Assembly (NCBI GenBank): GCA_029959085.1 | Contig: JARWIR010000010.1 | Location: forward strand, 7,709,001-7,773,000 | DNA: 64,000 nt | Direction: 5' to 3' | Source: Nemophila menziesii | Lineage: Eukaryota; Streptophyta; Magnoliopsida; Boraginales; Hydrophyllaceae | Shown here: positions 23,934 to 36,455 of the stretch, piece after piece | Numbering within the stretch: the stretch's first letter is position 1 | Layout: every line of letters begins with the position of its first letter | Translations under genes and position numbers: made by a program | Notes under the pieces: model-generated | Seen by the model: the letters and a program-made list of their open reading frames with translations, nothing else | The model's database searches: none | What the model was told of the DNA's origin: nothing

Positions 23934-23950
23934 CCCCGGCAGCGGCGCCA
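23934..23950 (-). promoter_or_regulatory. tRNA-Asp primer-binding site of element F
   Basis: CCCCGGCAGCGGCGCCA matches the 3' end of plant tRNA-Asp as I recall it, with one mismatch. It lies 6 bp from the 5' LTR and would prime minus-strand DNA synthesis. Confidence 0.88.
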
Positions 23951-23956
23951 AAAACT

Positions 23957-25494
23957 TGGTGTTGCCGAGGGTGAGATAAAATAATATAATAAAATATAGA
24001 TAAACAATGCACAATTCACCCTAGATAAGCACGGTTCTGCAAGTATTACAGGACGTATGCAATGATAAGAAAGTTCATTCTACGGGACTTAGTGTGTTAT
24101 ACGAATCAGCATATAGTACGAGTAGAAAGTAATTAATTAAAATATAAAAAATAAATAAGATTGATTGAGAGATAATTAACTAAACTAGATAAAAGTAAAG
24201 ACAATAAAATAAAAACGAAGAAATATGAGATGAGAGATATAGCTTAGGTTTTGCTAGTATGCACTAATCCTTCTAATTCTTTCTATTAAATTCTAGTTAA
24301 TAAGGGAGATAATAGCTCTTAAATACTTAGTCAGGATTCTAAATTCCCATACCCTAGACCTTGAGAGTGACTAGGGGGGCTACGGCACAACCACGAGGCA
24401 GCCTAAACTTAGGGTTATCAAGCGCTACCAAGGCCCTAAGCAATTCAATTCTAAACATGGTGATAGTGGTTAAAACAAACCCTAATGACTATCTAGTTAG
24501 AATCGGTGTTGTCAAGACCAATATCGAATACTAGAAGTTATGTGGTGTTTCAATAATTAGACACCCCTTCCGGGCGACCATCTAACTACTATTAAGGAAG
24601 CCTAAAGTGATCAGGTTTAGGACAGGCAATAATTTAAAACACATAAACAAATATATGAGTAAGTAGCTAATATCATATTAAAACATATAATTCCCAAAGA
24701 GACATAGATAGAAAGAAAATAGAACTCATAGATTATACATAATGCAAAACCAAGCTATGGGAAAACTTGTTCATACCTGAAGAAAATAAACTAAAAGATT
24801 GAATAAAAGACTTCATCGTGCTCTCTACTATAACTCTAATGATATAAACCCTAAGAACTAATTTATGTGAGGCAAGGATGATTTACAAGTGATATAAGAG
24901 TGTATTTATAGGTGTTTAAAATACCTAATTCATTTTCTTGGAGTAGAAGACAAGTAATGGACTTCTAGTCCAACTCAAATTCGTAACCCTAAAATATAGA
25001 AAAGATAACAATCATCCACGTTTTTGTTTTGGCCATAACTGCTTTAATACGTATCCGTTTGATGCGTTCCAATAGTCGAAACTGATCGACTCGGAAAGCT
25101 CTTTAACTTTGCTTTTGACCATTCTTCCAAATTCCTAACCAATCTTGATATATAAGCCCTTTTGTGGTCGTGGATGCTGGAATACAGATTTATTTGGCAA
25201 CTTCATCTTTCAATATCCTAGCTTTTCCTTTCTTTTCTCCAATTTCCATGTATATCTTCTTTCCTTTATCTCTTAGAATTGACTTGACATCTAATTAATC
25301 TCCATATATATCTTTAAAGCTTCACACTAGATAAATAATTAAACACAATATACTCTAAGAATAATAATTCATTAAATCAAGACAAGAAATAGGAAAGTGC
25401 ACTATATCATATGAAAATCGAGTATCTAGACTTCTAAAACACTAAAAATGATGTCTCCAACTAATATTGATTAATGACAAATGGGGAGACATCA
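23957..25494 (-). repeat. 5' LTR of element F
   Basis: 1538 bp, TGGTGTTGCC to GGGGAGACATCA, flanked outside by the TSD CTATC. On the element strand it keeps the TATA box (about 24900-24910 reversed), an ATG at 24816 and the CAG|GTATGA donor at 24777/24776, giving the 40-nt mini-exon. In this copy an extra base after the acceptor breaks the frame into gag. Confidence 0.9.
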
Positions 25495-25499
25495 CTATC

Positions 25500-25844
25500 A
25501 ATGTTTGTTTCCTGTTCATACTCAAAGCATAGAAAATAAAACAGCTCATAAACATATTACTTTTTATCATTAAGTTACTAAGATTATGATTCCAAGCTAT
25601 TAAACACACTCTACATCTAATCCCCTCTATCAAGAATATTAATTTATTCCTAAAAAAATAAATCACATAAAAATTGAGATGAAAGACAACGAATCCCCAC
25701 ACCCAACTAAAAAATGAGTCGTGTTCCTACGACTCGAAAACACTTACTAAAGAAATTTAGAAAATACTTAACAAATATTACAAGTACAGAAAGGATGGTA
25801 TGGAAGAAAGAAAACATACTCTCGAGGCTATTGCCTCGCTTGAT
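25500..25844 (-). other. 3' noncoding module of element E, resumed
   Basis: Continues from 13509 without loss beyond the TSD. Carries the GNRA-type hairpin at 25716-25735 (GGAA loop on the element strand, one mismatch in the stem) and the adjacent PPT-like tract complement. Confidence 0.6.
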
Positions 25845-26208
25845 TAAAACCCGGAATAGGGTGCAGTGCTTTACTTGTATGTCACCTTCTTGTATCACCA
25901 ATTCTGCTTTCCCTTACATCGTCTTATGCTCCATCCCAATCAATCACACTATATAAATCTCTTGTTTTTTTATTTTCTCCACTTCTTTTTCAATCATTCT
26001 CTCATGAGCTAAGGGTAAGTCCAGTACATGTGTTTTTACGGAAGCTAACAAGGCCTTTGAAGCTTCATTCATCTCGGGCATAAGAACCTTGATTTGCAGA
26101 GGTTATGGTGTCTTCTCCTTGAAAGTTGTAATCATTTTGCTCTTTGATTTCACCACATCATGCTTTCCTCTACTTTCTTGACCTGTATTACCCTTTTTCT
26201 TCATACTT

Positions 26209-27114
26209 GAACTTAAATCTTTCTTTATGGGAGGAAAAAATTGAAGGAAAATATATGGGAGACTTGGCTTACTTTATTGCTTGGCAAATCTGGAAAGCAA
26301 GAAATGATTTTATCTTTAAGGGTTTAACCCTTGACCCTCTGATCACGGCTAAAAATGCATTAATTGCCTATGATGAGTACTACTCAGCTATTGAGCATAC
26401 TACTGAGGCAATGGATAAATCCATATCTCTTGGTAAAGAAAAAGAGGATATTAATACTGGTAATAATATTCATAGTAAAGAGACACATATGAATAGGAAT
26501 CAAAGCTATATGTTAGAGGGTAGCAAACTTGATAACTGTAATAGTTGGAAACCCCCCCCCCCATTAGGCAAATTTAAGATAAATTGTGATGCCTCGTATA
26601 ATATTAATACTAACACAGCAGCTCTTGCTTGTATACTACGTGATTCTACAGGTTGTTTTTTGGAAGGGAAAGCTAAAATTATACAGGCTCATTCAATACT
26701 AGAAGCAGAAGCTAAAGGCATCTTGGAGGCTTGTGAAATGGTAAACAAGAGACCCAAAGGATCTGTAGAAGTAGAAAATGACTGTCTTGTGGCATTAATC
26801 AAGTTAATTCGGCTAATTGTAATAATTTTAGTTGTGTTAAACTTGTAGTTAAGAATATTCGTTTTTGTGCACTTAGGGACAAAATTTGTATCTCCTATAC
26901 TAGCAGAGAAAACAATAGAAATGCGGATTGGGTGGCTAAACAAATGCTAAAAGGCAAATTGTTTAGCCTTTGGAGTTTATCTCCACCTCCCCAATTACCC
27001 AACTTACTTAGGAATGACTTTGAAACAATATGTGTAGGTTGACTTGTAATTTCTTTTGGGACTTTATTGAATGCAAGTTTATTTTCGACTAAAAAAAAGA
27101 ACTTTAACCTTTCT
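26209..27114 (+). mobile_element. LINE I: 5'-truncated LINE with poly-A and TSD
   Basis: The body is 26226-27098. It is flanked by imperfect 16-17-bp direct repeats beginning GAACTT (26209-26225 and 27099-27114) and ends TTTTCGACTAAAAAAAA, so it is a typical target-primed LINE insertion into element E. It encodes only the end of ORF2 (zf-RVT tail and RNase H). Both the protein and the 3' terminus match LINE K (60354-64000), so they are one family. Confidence 0.88.
26240..27041 (+). pseudogene. LINE I RNase H domain, frameshifted
   Basis: Reads from a segment after zf-RVT (AWQIWKARNDFIFKG) through the linker to RNase H (GKFKINCDASY, LEAEAKGILEAC, VENDCL). It loses frame near 26800, and the remainder (SYTSRENNRNADWVAKQ to the C-terminus) continues in another frame to a TGA at about 27041. 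A run of ten C residues near 26553 encodes the proline stretch. Closely parallels 60402-60965. Confidence 0.85.
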
Positions 27115-27170
27115 CAATCTTCTTTTCTCAATAGAACTTAATACCGTACTTTGATTCTTCTTCATCTCAT

Positions 27171-27604
27171 AACAGTAGATTATATTTTTGTTATTTTCGT
27201 CATCTCAATTGACCTCCAACTCAAAGCATCTTTGAACACTTTTGAAATTTGTACCCCTTGATTTTAGGTTGAACAAGTGTTATTTGGGTTAGGAAAGGTG
27301 TAAGATGATGTTTCTCTATGTGGATAGGATGAAATCTTGCTTGATTGGTATGGATCTAAGAATTTGTTAGATATAATTTGGAAATTTTGGTTTTAAATTT
27401 TTGGATTTTAGGTGGTTTGATATGATATGGGTAGCTGAATCTTCTTTATAATGAAGTAGAAAGAATTTGGATATTAATTCATGGTGATTGGGTAGTTTTT
27501 TATGTTTGGTGAAGGTTCGTAGAAGCTTTAATGGAGTTAGAGAAGCTTTGGGGAAGAAATAGAGGCTTAAGGTTTAGAACTTCATAATATAACTAACCTT
27601 CTCA
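27171..27604 (-). other. Leader of ORF2 in element E
   Basis: No gene. Matches 18291-18764 of element F; contains a CCAACTCAAAG tract complement near 27218. Confidence 0.55.
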
Positions 27605-27970
27605 TCTCAACCCTTCTTATAACTCAATCAAGCGGCGTTGTGCAGTGCACCGGACTTGACTTGGGGTGTACCGCATGAAAAGTCTGTTGGACCCCGTGCC
27701 ACGGTCTTGACAAAACGGTGTAGGATAGGAGGCCTCGGCAAGGAACCTAATTTGTCATAATGTTGTGATTGTCTTCTGGTCATGCGGTGCACCTGACTAG
27801 GCCTGCGGTGTACCGCACAGATCTTCTTTTCGGGACCGTCATCACGGTCTAGTGCGAATGATGATACGTTCTTCTACGCTAGACTGTTTTTTCTTAATCG
27901 TGCCACGATATCTTCTGCTGCGGTATATCGGAGCACTTGTGCGGTGTACCGCATAAAGCTATGTTTTTTG
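27605..27970. repeat. GC-rich palindromic domain of element E
   Basis: Contains GCGGTGTACCGCA-type palindromes (about 27805 and 27940), GCGGTGCACC and GGTGTACCGCATG variants, and CCGTGCCACGG/CCGTCATCACGG modules. More decayed than in A and G. Confidence 0.7.
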
Positions 27971-28169
27971 CCAATTTGTTGCGTTTCTTATTTCTAACTC
28001 AGTTTCTTAAGTACCTACACATCAAAAACACGAATACCTTCCTCAATACTGCAATATCTACAAAAAACAACTAATCTAAATATAAATTAATCACATAAAA
28101 CATAAAAAATGGTAGGTTGTCTTCCGTACAACACTTTTGTTTAATGTCTTTCAAAGTTAGTCGTGTTAC

Positions 28170-28946
28170 CTCGATAATATCTTATTATATAGCCTCCCAA
28201 CAATGAGTTAGGTTATGAACATCTACTATCTGAAGTTTGTGACCCTTGTTAGCTTGTATTTCAATCTATTTTGCTAAAACCACTCTTGTAACTACGAATG
28301 GACCCATCCATGAATTCTTGAATCCGTGGTCTATTTTCTCTCTTGGGGGCTTTCCATGCAACCTCGTCACCAACCCCAAACTTACTTTTGATCCTCTTGT
28401 TCATGGGCTTATTGTGGACTTTATCTTTAGCTTCCTTTGTCACAACTCGGAGTGTTGGGAATTCAAGTAACACCTTATGCTTTTTATCCACAAAGTGGCA
28501 TGTTTCAGATTCTTCTCCGATTCGAAGAGTCACGGTTCCCTTATAAACATCAGTTATGCTGTTACTTGTTTCCAAGAATGGGCGTCCAAGTATCAATGGA
28601 ACGTATTGACCTGCAATGCTATCAAGAATAACTAAATCTGTAGGTATAGCTAAAGTCCCTACTTGGACAAGCACATCTTCAATGACTCCCTATGGCTTTA
28701 TCGTGGTGTTATCTAGGAGAAGCAAATTGATATCTTTTTCTTTGGCATCTCCCATGCCTAAATTCTCGAACATATTATTGGGCATGATATTCCTTCCTTA
28801 ACCCAAGTCACTATTCGCTTTAGCTTCGAAGTTACCACCTATATTGATTTGGAGGTAAAAGGCTCCCACATCTTGCATCTTTTGTGGTAGCCTTTTTGAA
28901 ATTGTTGTCAAGCTTTCTTTAGTAAGGTCCACACTCTCGATCTAAA
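28170..28946 (-). pseudogene. Protease and integrase-tail remnant of element E
   Basis: Contains the downstream half of the protease (VILDS..., PLILGRPFLETS), a linker and the integrase C-terminal-like start (FGVGDEVAWKAPKRENRP), open from 28674 to 28261. Upstream remnants (NIMPNNMFENLG) are in the same frame but with a TAG near 28690. The tail after RPRI is shifted. Cut at 28947-28951 (CCTCT) by element B; gag remnants resume at 45612. Confidence 0.75.
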
Positions 28947-28951
28947 CCTCT

Positions 28952-30492
28952 TGGTGTCGCCTAGGGTGTGATAAAATAAGATAAATAATAAGTCAGAAAA
29001 CAACGCACTCTCACCCTAGACAGGCATAATACTGCAAGTATTACAGGACGAATGCAAGTTTTAATGATAAGTTGAATTCGTTCTCAGGGACTTAGTGTGT
29101 TAATCGAATGGGTAGAAATAACGAGTAAGAAGTAATTAATTAAAAGACAGGAAAATAAAGAGAGAATAATTCGAAATAACTAATTAAACTAAGGAAAATA
29201 AAGACAGAAAATTAAATACGAAGAAATATGAGATGAGAAGTATAGCTTAGGTTTTGCTAGTATGCACTAATCCTTCTAATTCTTTCTATCAAATCTAGTT
29301 AATAAGGGAGATAATTAGCTCTTAGATACTTAGTCAGGATTCTAAATTCCCATACCTTAGACCTTGAGAGCGACTATGGGGGCTACGGACACACCACGAG
29401 GCTGGTTAAAATAGGGGTTACAAGCGCTACCAAGGCCCTAAGCAATCAATTTCCATACATGGTGATAGTGATTAAATTATACCCTAATGACTATCTAGTT
29501 AGAATTAGTGTTGTCAAGACCAATATCGACACAAGACGTTATGTGGTGTTTCAATAATTAGACACCCATCTAAGGTGATCATCTAACTACTATTAAGGTA
29601 ATCCTATACTCGTGCACTAGCAAGGAAAACAATCATTAAATCAAAACACATAAACAAATATAAAGGTAAGCAGCTAATATCAGATTAAAACATGAAATTC
29701 CCAAAGAAACTTAAATAGAAAGAAATTAGAATTCATAGTTTATACATGATGCAAAACCCAAGCTATGGGAAGTTTAGTTCATACCTAAAGGAAATAAACT
29801 AAAGGAAATAATAAAAGACATCATCTTGCTCTCTACAATAACTTTGAAGAAGAAAACCTTAAGAACTAATTAAAATGAGGAAAGGATGATTTCACAAGTG
29901 ATATAAGAGTGTATTTATAGGTGTTTAGAAGATCTAATTCGTTTTCTTGAAGGAGAAGGTAAGTAGTGGACTCCAAGCCCAACTCAAATTTGTAACCCTA
30001 AAACATGAAATCAGGCCCATTTTTGTTTTAGTCCTAGCAGCTTCAATACTCATCCGTTTGACGCGTATGAGTAGTCGAAATTCATCGTCTCGGAAAGATA
30101 TCCAACTTTGCTCCTGACCGTTTCTCCAAATTCCACACCGATTTTGAGATATAAGCTGATTTGTGGTCGTGGGTGTAGAAATTCAGGATCAAGGCAGCTT
30201 TTCCTTTTCCATGTTTTTAGCTTTTCTTTCCTTATCTCTAATTACCATGCTTATCTCTTTCCATATCTCTTAGTATTTGACTTGGACTCTAATTAATCTC
30301 CATAATTATCTTTAAAGCTTCACACTAAATAAATAATTAAACCCAATATGCTCTAAAAATATTATTTTACAAAATCAAGACTCAAAATAGGAAAGTGTAC
30401 TATTTCTCAAGAAAAACGATTAGAAAGACTTCTAAATCACTAAAAATGATGTCTCGTCTTAACATAAATCTATCACAAATGAGGAGACATCA
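28952..30492 (-). repeat. 3' LTR of element B
   Basis: 1541 bp, TGGTGTCGCC to GAGGAGACATCA. Keeps the TATA box and the 40-nt mini-exon (ATG at 29824, donor TAG|GTATGA at 29785/29784, reverse strand). Confidence 0.92.
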
Positions 30493-30528
30493 AGACCCCC
30501 AACTCAAAGTTGTATCATCCCGATACAA
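30493..30528 (-). promoter_or_regulatory. PPT and PPT-adjacent hairpin of element B
   Basis: AGACCCCCAACTCAAAG is the PPT complement. At 30510-30528 the stem reads TTGTATCG-GGA-TGATACAA on the element strand, where one pair has become G-U and pairing in RNA is kept. Confidence 0.78.
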
Positions 30529-31554
30529 TAAAGATAAAAACAAAGGGAAGTCTATAAATACAGCTAGGTAATTTTCAACACAATGGGAAGAACATAGCAG
30601 AATATATAGAATCGACATAAAGCAATTACTCAGAAAATTTCACGCAGTAATATTCATAAACTCCATACCTGTACACTTCTCATATCCATAGTCAACACAG
30701 TCTTGAATTCAAGATCAGATTAGTTTCGCAATGTAAGAAGGATTGGGACTTTACTCAGTTTACCAAGGAAGCTATAGATTGTTCATCGAACTTCACTAGT
30801 ATTCAAAGATCCACTTAACTACTCTCTAATGTCTCAATCACTTCTTAATTACATAGCAAAGAATCACAAGGTCTTTAAGGTTGTAATTTAGGCTTAGGGA
30901 CGGTATGATAGTATATTTGGACAATTTAGAGTGAGATTTTGGCTCTCTCCTCACAAGCCATCAACGAATCGCCATAGAGCTTGAGTTACTCTCATAAAAC
31001 GTTTCTCACTCAACCCAAAGAATTCTTTGATCCACAATTTAGCATCCCCAATAACCCAATTAAGGCATAAGACGTTCACATAAAAATTCCACCTTCCCGG
31101 TCCGAATATATATATTTTCTTTTCAGATCAATTTTTTCTTTTGTATAGCTATGACTCTCTTTTTAATGTTGAGATATCACGCTATTTTTCTTTTCATATA
31201 TATTTTTTTTCTTTTCTTTTTATGCCCTTGTTGGCAAATTTAGCTTGTAGCTTCTTTTTCATTCACTATTACCCCGGCAAAGGGTTACAATATAATCCTG
31301 TGAATCATCATCAATATAAAGAATAGATCACAATTAATAAGCTCAAAAATCCCATCCCAATAACAATTCCCATAATGTGGACCCACCATCCCAAAATAAA
31401 GCTCTAAAACAACTGTCTATGCATCGCGATTCGAGTGCGGGTCATATGATAAGTCCTATAATCTACAGGGATATGGCTTATAATGTGTTTCAATAAAAAT
31501 CTTTAGAAGGCTAGAAGGGGATGAGAAGGATATGGCATATAAATCAAATAACAA
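30529..31554 (-). other. Truncated 3' noncoding module of element B
   Basis: No gene. Matches the A and F modules through the inverted-repeat arms (about 31098 and 31271) and the GAGTTTGGGG-type tract (degenerate near 31390), then stops near 31555, where about 2 kb including ORF2 is missing. Confidence 0.65.
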
Positions 31555-31800
31555 GGGCCCGGCATACCGGTGCTGCTGTTGTTCAACTTTGGGACCTCTC
31601 GGCAATGAACACGTGGCGATACCCGTGGCCACGAGTTTTTCTCTGGCCGGCATACCAGAGATTTCTCCTGGCATACCGGTGGTATAATTTCTCGATATTG
31701 GACCTCTTGGACGCGTGGCTTACCCCGTGGGCTCGGGTTTTCTACTCGCCGGTATACCGGAAATATCGGCCGGCATACCGGCGAGGCAGTCTGAATATAT
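31555..31800. repeat. GC-rich palindromic domain of element B
   Basis: Alternates GGCCGGCATACC(A/G)G units (about 31558, 31634, 31669, 31747 and 31769) with a CACGTGG...CCCGTGG...CACGAG module (about 31608 and 31712). Related to the F version but not identical. Confidence 0.8.
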
Positions 31801-34800
31801 CCAAAACTCGCGTTTTTCCTCCCGAACTCGATTTTTCTAACACCTAAACATCAAAAACACTCATACCTTTCTCAAATATGCAATATCAACTAAAAACAAC
31901 TAAACTAAACTCAATCTAAAAACGTAAAAAGCATAAAAACATAAAAAAAATTGCGGGTTGTCTCCCGTACAACACTTTTATTTAACGTCTTTCAAAGTTA
32001 GACGCGTTACCTCTATCAAGATTTGCGAATATAGCCTCCCCAACAACGAGTTAGGCTATAAAAGTCAACTAATCTGCGCTTGATCCCCTTCTTGGGTCGA
32101 ACTTCTATCACCTTGGCTGAAACAACCTTAGTGACAATGAATGGTCCTATCCACGAGTCTTTGAAACTACGTGGCCTATTTTCACGTTTGTGAGCTTTCC
32201 ATAGAACTTCATGGCCAACCCCAAACTCAATGTTTGGCTCAGTATCCACAGGTTTTAACTGGATCTTCTCAGGAGGGACTTTGTGATGTGAAAGGCTGTG
32301 GATGACATGAACGGTGGGATCTAACTTCCTTGGTTTCTTACCCAAGACATAAAAGGTCTCGGATATGTTATTAGCATGAAGGGTAATGGTCCCTTCTTGG
32401 AAGTTGATGACACTTTGACTTATGGCCATGAAAGGTCGTCCAAGTATGATTAGAACCTGCTTATCTGCATCAAACTCAAGTATAACAAAGTCAGTAGGGA
32501 TGGCGATACTACCTGCTCGGACTAGAACGTCCTCCACTGTTCCCCATGTCTTGGTAACTGAGTTGTCAGTGAACTGCAACTTCACTGGAGCTTTATCTGA
32601 TTTCTGAAGTCCAAGTCTCTTGAACATGGACTTAGGCATAAGATTCACACCAGAACCCACATCGTACATAGCTTTCACCTTGAGCATACCATTTATTTGA
32701 ATAGGAAGGTTAAAACTTCCCGGATCTTTGAGTTTCATTGGCAGCTCTCATTCACTTCTTCTTGAGAATCTCAGGTTCTCTCTTGGGACTTCTACACTCG
32801 CTTCTTTCTCAGGAATAACTTGCGTAAAAACTTGTTGCGGTGTAAGCCCTTTCTTCGCAATCTCAAGCATTTGGGCGTTGATATTTTCAGGGGTGTACGC
32901 CTCTACAAATGTCTTGAGTTCAGTATCATCCTTTTGATTTGTATCAGGAATAGTTGGTGACACTGTTTGAACAACAGGTGGCGGTTCCACCTTCTCTTCC
33001 TCTTTCTCTTCTTGCACAGCAGGTGCAACTTCAACTTCAACTCTTGGTTCCTCCTTTGAGGCTTCTTCCTCTTTCTCTTTAGCCAGCTCAGCTTGAAACT
33101 CCATAACCGATCTAATCTCCTCTTGCATATCCTTCAGAAGCTGTATAAATTCGGATTTTTCTGTATCGTCCTCCACATCACTCTCAGAACAGTTAGATTC
33201 CGCGGGGCTAGACTTGGTTGGTTCTTCTTCGGTACTCGGAACCTCCACGGCACTAACGGCAGCATATGGTACTTCCTTCTTTTCTTCTTCAATTTCAAGG
33301 CAAATAGCCTTACAAGCTTCGAACCCAACATTGTCATCACCTCCTTTGATAGCCTTCAATTCTTTTTGTTCCATTATATTTGTTAGAACCTTGGTCATTT
33401 GTTCTACTTGAGTACCTAAAATCTGAATTGAGGCATCTTGTCTTTGTAACTTTTGGCCCTGAGTGTTCATTGTCGTGGTCAAACGGTCAAAGAGTTTTGC
33501 TAATTGTTGATTATCCATAGTTCCCTCTTGAGGATACGGTGGTAAAGCTTTATGATCTAATGAATCGGCATAGTCATCTTGAACAGGTTGTTGAGGAGGA
33601 GCATGTCTATTCTGATATTGATTTTGATACTGACCTCTTGGTTGGAAAAAGTTGTTCTGGGAACGCGGTGGATAATGACCAGGATTAATGACCCCCTGAG
33701 GATTTGAATACTGCATACCCGGATGGTTTCGGTTACCGAATTGATAACCTCCTCGGTTGGATATGAAATAAACAGATTGTGGATTTCCTTCGCACTCTTC
33801 CCAAGTATGATTATTAACCCCACATTGTTGACAACCTTGTGCTTCTTGTACTACATTTGTTGCGGCTAAATTTCTCTGCATCTCTAGCTTAAGCTCTTTG
33901 ATTTGATTCTCTAATGCGGATATTTGAGCTGAGTTCGCAGTTTCTGCATCTAAACGAAGCGTACCTCGGGTTTTTGTAACAGGAGCTCGCGAAGATGGCC
34001 AACTCCTTTCTTGTTCAATAATATTTTCCAAAACCTCGGTAGCTTCAGCAGGATCCATGGACACGAAATTCCCTTTCCAAATGTTATCCACCTTCAGTCT
34101 ACCTACTTCGTTAATACCTTCATAAAATATAGCTAACTGTAGAGATGGGGTATAACCATGGAGAAGACATCTAGCTAACTTCTGTTGAAACCTTGTCCAT
34201 GCTTCTCCATCTTCTTGACAAAACTTTGCAAGCTCGCTTTGGTCTTTGAGTCTCATGCTCTTCGGATAAAATCGGTTAAAGAAAGCGGCTTGAAGTTCTG
34301 TCCATGAATTAATTGTCCCTGTTGGTTGCCTATCTAGCCACTCACTAGCTCTACCGGTCAGAAAGAACGAAAACATGTGACAATACATTTGCTCGCGTGT
34401 AATGCCTGGAGTAACATAAGCATCATAAATCTGCATAAACTTCTGAGTCGCTCTTACCGGATCTTGAATTGTTGTACCACTATAGAGTCCAAAACTTGGA
34501 AACTGACTGAGCATACCCGGATCGGGTCGAAATTTGATGTTTTGGATCTCCGGAGGACGCTAACCTATCGGTTGAACATGAAACGGCACTCGGAGGCCAG
34601 GAAGGTCTTGTTCAACTCGGTTCTGATTAACATTGTTTTTCCCGTTACCTCTTCCTAGTGGATGTTGTCCTCTAGGTGGAGGTGGTCCTCCTGGTGGAAC
34701 GGAATGGTAATCCTCCAGGTGGGATCACAAGTGGTGGATTTAACTGCTCTTGTACGCCTGCTGATGTCTCCTCATTTGTGATAGATTTATATTAAGATGA

Positions 34801-35318
34801 GACATCATTTTTAGTGTTTTAGAAGTCAATAATGTCGATTTTCTTGAGTTTTAGTGCACTTTCCTGTTTTGTGTCTTGATTTGTAGAAATAATGTTTTTA
34901 GAGCATATTGGGTTTAATTGTTTATTTAGTGTGTAGCTTTAAAGATAATTATGGAGTTTAATTAGAGTCCAAGTCAAAGACAACAACTTATGGAAGGAGA
35001 TATGCATGGTAATTGGAGATAAGGAAAGAATTGCTAAAAAGATGGAAAAGGAAAAGCTGCCTAAATCTGGGATTCTGCAAAGATAGGCGTTTTTACCTAA
35101 TAAAGAGGCCGAATTTGGTAGATTACTCCTAAAGGGCGTAGGAAATTCTGTTGCGATTCTTTTGGTATCTTGTGGAGCAAAATCGGACCAATAATAAAGA
35201 AGTTATGACCAAAACAACGCAGCAGTGTTTATCTTTATTTCCATACGAATTTGAGTTGGGCTAGAAGTCCATTACCTTAACTCTTCCTCAAGAAAACGAA
35301 TTAGGTCTTCTAAACACC

Positions 35319-35326
35319 TATAAATA
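35319..35326 (+). promoter_or_regulatory. TATA box of the 5' LTR of element A
   Basis: TATAAATA within CACCTATAAATACACCC, conserved in nearly all LTRs of the window. No ATG occurs between it and 35413, so an mRNA started about 30 nt downstream would have its first AUG at 35413. The copy in the 3' LTR is at 43666. Confidence 0.8.
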
Positions 35327-35412
35327 CACCCTTATATCACTTGTAAATCATCCTTGCCTCATAGTAATTAGTTCTTAAGGTTTTATTCTTCCAGTTTATT
35401 GTAGAGAGCAAG

Positions 35413-35452
35413 ATGATGTCTTTTATTATTTCTTTTAGTTTATTTCCTTCAG
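35413..35452 (+). CDS. Predicted LTR-encoded first coding exon of gag (element A)
   Basis: ATG at 35413 (with a second at 35416 and A at -3) opens 13 codons and ends in CAG|GTATGA at 35452/35453. Without splicing, translation stops at TAA three codons later. Joined to the T-rich acceptor at 36447/36448, the single leftover base completes a codon and enters the gag frame in phase. The downstream acceptor at 36455/36456 is also in phase. The gag frame itself has no ATG before 36549, although its conserved coding similarity begins about 30 codons earlier, which this start would explain. The same 40-nt ATG-to-donor spacing occurs in nine LTRs. This is a prediction, without transcript evidence. 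Confidence 0.65.
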
Positions 35453-36447
35453 GTATGAACTAAACCTCCCATAGCTTGGGTTTTGCATATGTATAATCTA
35501 TGAATTCTAATTCTTCTATCTAAGTTTCTTTGGGAATTATATGTTTTAATCTGATATTAGCTTCTTACTTTATATTTGCTTATGTGTTTTGATTTAATGT
35601 CTTTCCTAGAATTGATCACTTTAGGATTGTTTTAAGAGTAGTTAGATGTTCTCCTTGACAGGGTGTTTAACTATTGAACCACCACATAATGTCTAGTGTC
35701 GATAGCAGTTCTGACAAAACATACTTCTAACTAGATAGTCATTAAGGTTTGTTTTAACCACAGTATCACCAAGACTTGCAGTATTTGCTTAGGGCCTTAG
35801 TGGCGTTTGATAACCCTATTTTAAATCACTTCTTGGTTGTGACGTAGCCCCCTTAGTCGCTCTCAAGGTCTAAGGTAGTGGAATTTAGAATCCTGACTAA
35901 GTATTACCAAGAGCTAATATTCTCCCTTATGAACTAGATCTATAGATAGAATTAGAAGGATTAGTGCATACTAGCAAAACCTAAGCTATACTTCTCATCT
36001 CATATTCTTAATCTTTTACTTTATTGTCTTTATTTTCTTAGTTTTAATTTAGTTTTAATTCATAAATTCGAAAAACCAAATATTTATTTACTGTCTTCTA
36101 GTTATTTACTTTTACTCGTTATCTGTTCCTACGCGTTTAACACACTTAAGTCCCTGAGAACGAACTCTACTTATCATTAAAACTTGCATACGTCCTGTAA
36201 TACTTGCAGTACTGTGCCTGTCTAGGGTGAGAGTGCATAGTTTTCCATACTTAAATTGATCTTATTTTTATCACACCCTAGGCGACACCAAGTTTTTGGC
36301 GCCGCTGCCGGGGACTTGTGTCTCGTTAGCGTGTGGGTTATCTATTTCGAGTTTTAGTTTTTAATTAGTTTTTACTTTTCAGTTTTAGTTTAGTTTTAGT
36401 TTTTAGTTTTCCAGATTTACGCTTGGGTTTGCTTTAGTCTTTTTCAG
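35453..36447 (+). other. Predicted leader intron spanning LTR end and PBS (element A)
   Basis: GT at 35453 (CAG|GTATGA) and AG at 36447 (TTTAGTCTTTTTCAG|G) are good plant splice-site matches. The 995-nt intron would remove the rest of the LTR and the PBS, so a spliced RNA could make Gag but not be reverse-transcribed, while unspliced RNA would be the genome. The acceptor is kept in B (about 44749), F (about 23827), E (about 46764) and G (about 56540). Confidence 0.55.
36297..36313 (+). promoter_or_regulatory. tRNA-Asp primer-binding site of element A
   Basis: TGGCGCCGCTGCCGGGG, 6 nt inside the 5' LTR, is complementary to the 3' end of plant tRNA-Asp (from memory) with one mismatch. tRNA-Asp priming is typical of Athila/Tat-lineage Ty3/Gypsy elements. 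Confidence 0.9.
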
Positions 36448-36455
36448 GTTTCACA

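Larger units (their letters stand above)
13505..25499 (-). mobile_element. Element F: complete-ended LTR element with TSD CTATC
   Basis: The element spans 13510-25494 and is flanked by CTATC (13505-13509 and 25495-25499). It is inserted in element E's noncoding module. Right to left it reads 5' LTR, PBS, gag-protease-integrase-tail frame, GC-rich domain, long ORF2, noncoding module, PPT, 3' LTR. It carries two later insertions: a MITE in its 3' LTR and a solo LTR in gag. Both ORFs are broken, so it is dead. Confidence 0.92.
25822..27170 (-). pseudogene. Long ORF2 remnant of element E, interrupted by a LINE
   Basis: Two pieces: 25822-26225 and 27099-27170. The left piece starts with the same CGAGGCAATAGCCTCG stop hairpin as in A and F. 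It contains coding remnants matching the C-terminal and middle parts of ORF2, heavily decayed, with most of the central domain missing. The right piece matches the start of the ORF (compare 18240-18290). Confidence 0.6.
34762..36290 (+). repeat. 5' LTR of element A
   Basis: 1529 bp, TGATGTCTCC to GGCGACACCA. A short inverted repeat, GATGTCTCC/GGAGACATC-like, marks its start, as in all LTRs here. It carries the promoter, the mini-exon ATG and the splice donor described separately. Confidence 0.96.

Noticed and set aside
34377..34658. 93-codon + strand open frame
   Set aside because: Antisense shadow of the conserved gag capsid region of element B.
36297..36313. tRNA-Asp gene
   Set aside because: Only the 17-nt complement of the 3' end is present next to an LTR; this is a primer-binding site.
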